Positions 5,655 to 7,219 of a stretch of 7,219 bases of DNA are shown here, piece after piece. The notes under the pieces were generated by a model. That model was not told the origin of the DNA. It saw only the letters and a program-made list of their open reading frames with translations, and made no database searches. The stretch comes from Candidatus Dojkabacteria bacterium (GTDB taxonomy: Bacteria > Patescibacteriota > Dojkabacteria > GCA-002793355). The DNA lies in the NCBI GenBank assembly GCA_015489555.1, contig WFZN01000001.1:1-7219 (forward strand), given 5' to 3'. The first letter of the stretch is position 1; the number at the start of each line of letters is the position of its first letter. Position numbers and translations under genes: made by a program.

Positions 5655-6547
5655 TGTTGGGTAAGTTGTGAGTTTATTCTGGAAGATCGTATTGGTTTTT
5701 CAGTTAACAACTTTATATATGATTCTATCGTATCTGCCTCTATAGTTGTGTGTTTGGCCCATTTATGAAGAAATCGTATGCTTGGCCCCTCATTTAGGTA
5801 TTCGAGTATTAGTGAGTACCATCTTGTTAGGGCTTTCGTATTTTGGGCGGTCTTTAGATCAAGGGATCGTAGAATCCTGTAAGGTGATTGTAAGAAATGT
5901 TTTAAGATGCTGGACACCTTTTTTGTAAATCCGTTTTGGGTAAGCTTTCTATGGTAGCTTGCTTCTTGCCAGAATGAGTAGGCGCGTTTTAGATTATAAT
6001 TTTTGTAAAAGTTTTCTCCCAGATTGTTTATTATGTATCTTTTGTACAGTTTATCTTGCTGTATATGCAAAATAACGCCAGTTCTAAAAGCAGATGGCTT
6101 TGTGTAAGATGTGACAAAACTAATTTCGTGAGTGTTTAATAGTTTTGGAGGTACGTTTTTTAACGTACGTATATCTGGAAACAATACCCCAAGTAAAAGT
6201 TCATAGGTCTTATCTTTAGGAACAGTTAGATATTTTGTGTTATTAAGGCTAAGCCACATATGGTAAAGCAGCCCTGGCATTGTTAAGGGATTATACACGG
6301 ATTGGTGAGTGCTAACGACTTGATGTACATAGCGAACGAGATTTAACAGACCGTGTGCGATGTTTATAGTTACAAAAAGGGGGGGGTAGCTCCGAGTTGG
6401 GGGTTTATTATCTGAATTATCGTATACTCCGCGCAAGTATCCAAAATGCTCTATCAAACTCAAGCCAGCTAACACCGGTTTTTTGACAGGCCTTAATCCA
6501 TAGTTGTGAAACCTTTTTAAGGTTTTTCTTTTTGTAGTCGCTATCAT
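5624..6547 (-). CDS. Unrecognised basic protein, start uncertain
   Basis: I do not recognise this 307-residue product. It is rich in Lys, Arg, Tyr and Leu, with no clear signal peptide, membrane helix, Cys cluster or nucleotide-binding motif. Candidate landmarks are MPGLLYHMWLSLNNTKYL, FPDIRTLKNVP, KRAYSFWQEASYH and WYSLILEYLNEGPSIRFLHKWAK; the second half looks helical. The first ATG (6547) would make it overlap the glycosylase-like gene by 131 nt in a different frame, which is unusually long. The true start may be further in, for example TTG just before the upstream stop, GTG near 6300, or ATG in TMPGLL. An 8-C run in the coding strand (6379-6386) lies in the early part of the frame. It lies between the glycosylase-like gene and pepF, overlapping both, so it is probably co-transcribed. 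A role linked to the upstream DNA-repair-like protein is conceivable but unproven. Confidence 0.6.
   Translation of the reverse strand: MIATTKRKTLKRFHNYGLRPVKKPVLAGLSLIEHFGYLRGVYDNSDNKPPTRSYPPLFVTINIAHGLLNLVRYVHQVVSTHQSVYNPLTMPGLLYHMWLSLNNTKYLTVPKDKTYELLLGVLFPDIRTLKNVPPKLLNTHEISFVTSYTKPSAFRTGVILHIQQDKLYKRYIINNLGENFYKNYNLKRAYSFWQEASYHRKLTQNGFTKKVSSILKHFLQSPYRILRSLDLKTAQNTKALTRWYSLILEYLNEGPSIRFLHKWAKHTTIEADTIESYIKLLTEKPIRSSRINSQLTQQWQRHLNQKR
6379..6386 (-). repeat. 8-C homopolymer in the coding strand
   Basis: The minus strand reads CTAC, then eight C in total followed by five T, within RSYPPLFV of the unrecognised protein. Gain or loss of one C would shift the frame. The two other frames upstream contain TAA or TAG stops, so slippage would switch the downstream protein off or change its N-terminus. 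It does not create a fusion with the glycosylase-like protein, whose stop lies about 30 nt earlier. Confidence 0.6.
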
Positions 6548-7130
6548 TAATAAAATTCCATTTGTGAGTTGCTCTTAATTTGTGCCGATCAATTGGCATT
6601 TGTAACTGGTTTATGTCAGGATATTTAAGCTCTAATGTATTTGCTGTAGCTCTAAAGGCCAAAAAAGTGGTTTTATCGCCAAATCCTTTAAATTGTTTTA
6701 AAGACTGTATAACCTCTTTAGCTTTGGATTTTTTAAATATATTAAGTACATTGCCATTGTATAGGTTTTTAAGTAGATTTGTGTTGTATTTAAAGTATCT
6801 TGCTGCATTATTTGGCCATCTTAGGTGAAGATAGTTTTTAAGAGTTAGGGCTAGTTTTTCCGTATCTGTTTTTACTACGTACTCAAGGTTCAAAAAAGTA
6901 GGTATATCTTTAATTAGCTGTAGAAACCCCTTGTAAAGGATTGTACTTTTCATGCCGTAGTCTACCGATGTTGTGAAAAATATAAAACGGGCTTTGTGCT
7001 CGTCAGTTAAGTTTTGGGGAACCCAATCTTCAACGTTAATCCGCTGGTCAAATGGAGGAAAATGCTTTCTAAAACGGGGTATTACGGTTTTTATAACCGA
7101 GATTGGAGAATTTGTATCAAGCCAGTGCAT
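6417..7130 (-). CDS. HhH-GPD DNA glycosylase-like protein
   Basis: The 237-residue protein has the hallmarks of the HhH-GPD base-excision repair superfamily in its second half. A helix-hairpin-helix core reads LKQFKGFGDKTTFLAF (144-159), comparable with LPGVGRKTA in endonuclease III. MPIDRHKLR (178-186) follows, comparable with the VDTHxxR loop. Lys153 and Asp181 therefore occupy the places of the catalytic Lys and Asp of bifunctional glycosylases. The Lys-Asp spacing (28) is longer than in E. coli Nth, and there is no C-terminal four-Cys iron-sulfur cluster. The N-terminal half (for example FPPFDQRI, VPQNLTDEHKARF, TSVDYGMKS) is helical and unlike Nth, so the exact subfamily is unknown. The expected role is removal of a damaged base from DNA. 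It is the first gene of the right-hand operon, with a -10 box immediately upstream and no Shine-Dalgarno, consistent with leaderless translation. Confidence 0.62.
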   Translation of the reverse strand: MHWLDTNSPISVIKTVIPRFRKHFPPFDQRINVEDWVPQNLTDEHKARFIFFTTSVDYGMKSTILYKGFLQLIKDIPTFLNLEYVVKTDTEKLALTLKNYLHLRWPNNAARYFKYNTNLLKNLYNGNVLNIFKKSKAKEVIQSLKQFKGFGDKTTFLAFRATANTLELKYPDINQLQMPIDRHKLRATHKWNFINDSDYKKKNLKKVSQLWIKACQKTGVSWLEFDRAFWILARSIR

Positions 7131-7135
7131 ATGGG

Positions 7136-7141
7136 ATTATA
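7136..7141 (-). promoter_or_regulatory. -10 box (TATAAT) for the glycosylase/pepF operon
   Basis: A consensus TATAAT on the minus strand is followed by CCCAT and then the ATG of the glycosylase-like gene, leaving 5 nt. Transcription would start at about the A of ATG, implying a leaderless mRNA. I cannot find a good -35 at 16-18 nt, so the call rests on the -10 and its position. Confidence 0.55.
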
Positions 7142-7184
7142 AGATTATTATCAGTTCCCTACGGATGTGCATACTTATGTTGCG

Positions 7185-7217
7185 TTGATAATGTAGTGTT
7201 ACGGGTAGTGGTATAAT
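7185..7217 (+). promoter_or_regulatory. Divergent plus-strand promoter leaving the window
   Basis: TGGTATAAT (7209-7217) is a perfect extended -10. TTGATA (7185-7190) is -35-like but 21 nt away, longer than ideal, so the extended -10 probably carries the activity. It points rightwards, away from the glycosylase operon, so a plus-strand gene probably begins just beyond the right edge. Confidence 0.5.
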
Positions 7218-7219
7218 AC

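Noticed and set aside
510..7130. Possible TGA recoding (Gracilibacteria/SR1 code)
   Set aside because: No gene stops at TGA, but none has an in-frame TGA either: all main frames are full-length under the standard code, and the GT2 break is at TAA. AT-richness explains the lack of TGA stops.
5746..7188. Plus-strand open frames opposite the unrecognised and glycosylase-like genes
   Set aside because: They are short and antisense to better-supported frames, with no start signals. The one ending at 7188 also crosses the minus-strand promoter.
1..7219. CRISPR array, insertion sequence or prophage genes
   Set aside because: No regularly spaced direct repeats, transposase, integrase or phage-like frames are visible.

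Overview
The window is AT-rich bacterial DNA with short intergenic gaps and overlapping genes. Almost all coding capacity is on the minus strand. Stops are TAA or TAG, and no gene needs TGA read as sense. Small genes, missing Shine-Dalgarno motifs, gene overlaps and divergent enzyme families suggest an uncultivated reduced-genome bacterium, such as a Candidate Phyla Radiation (Patescibacteria) lineage using the standard code. This placement is inference; no rRNA or marker gene is present.

Right block (7130 down to 3229, minus strand), one apparent operon: an HhH-GPD-type DNA glycosylase-like protein; an unrecognised basic protein whose frame overlaps it by 131 nt; a full-length M3 oligoendopeptidase F; and a family 2 glycosyltransferase broken by a frameshift and an apparent internal deletion. 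A -10 box lies 5 nt upstream of the first ATG, which suggests a leaderless mRNA. A good extended -10 on the plus strand (7209-7217) fires out of the window to the right.

Middle block (3152 down to 510, minus strand), a tightly overlapping three-gene operon: a divergent RibB-like (3,4-dihydroxy-2-butanone 4-phosphate synthase fold) protein, then the alpha and beta subunits of a thiamine-diphosphate-dependent 2-oxoacid/acetoin dehydrogenase E1. No E2, E3 or lipoylation gene is visible. The RibB-like protein keeps two Glu and the Gly-His-Thr-Glu motif but lacks several other catalytic positions. This unusual pairing is the most interesting feature of the window. A -10 box lies 6 nt upstream of its first ATG.

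Left block (1-509): the first ~50 codons of a Nudix hydrolase (minus strand, running off the left edge), head-to-head with a plus-strand open stretch lacking a normal start that resembles the C-terminal part of another Nudix protein. Between them are a 12-bp palindrome and an 11-bp inverted repeat, which together look like an old rearrangement point or a regulatory site.
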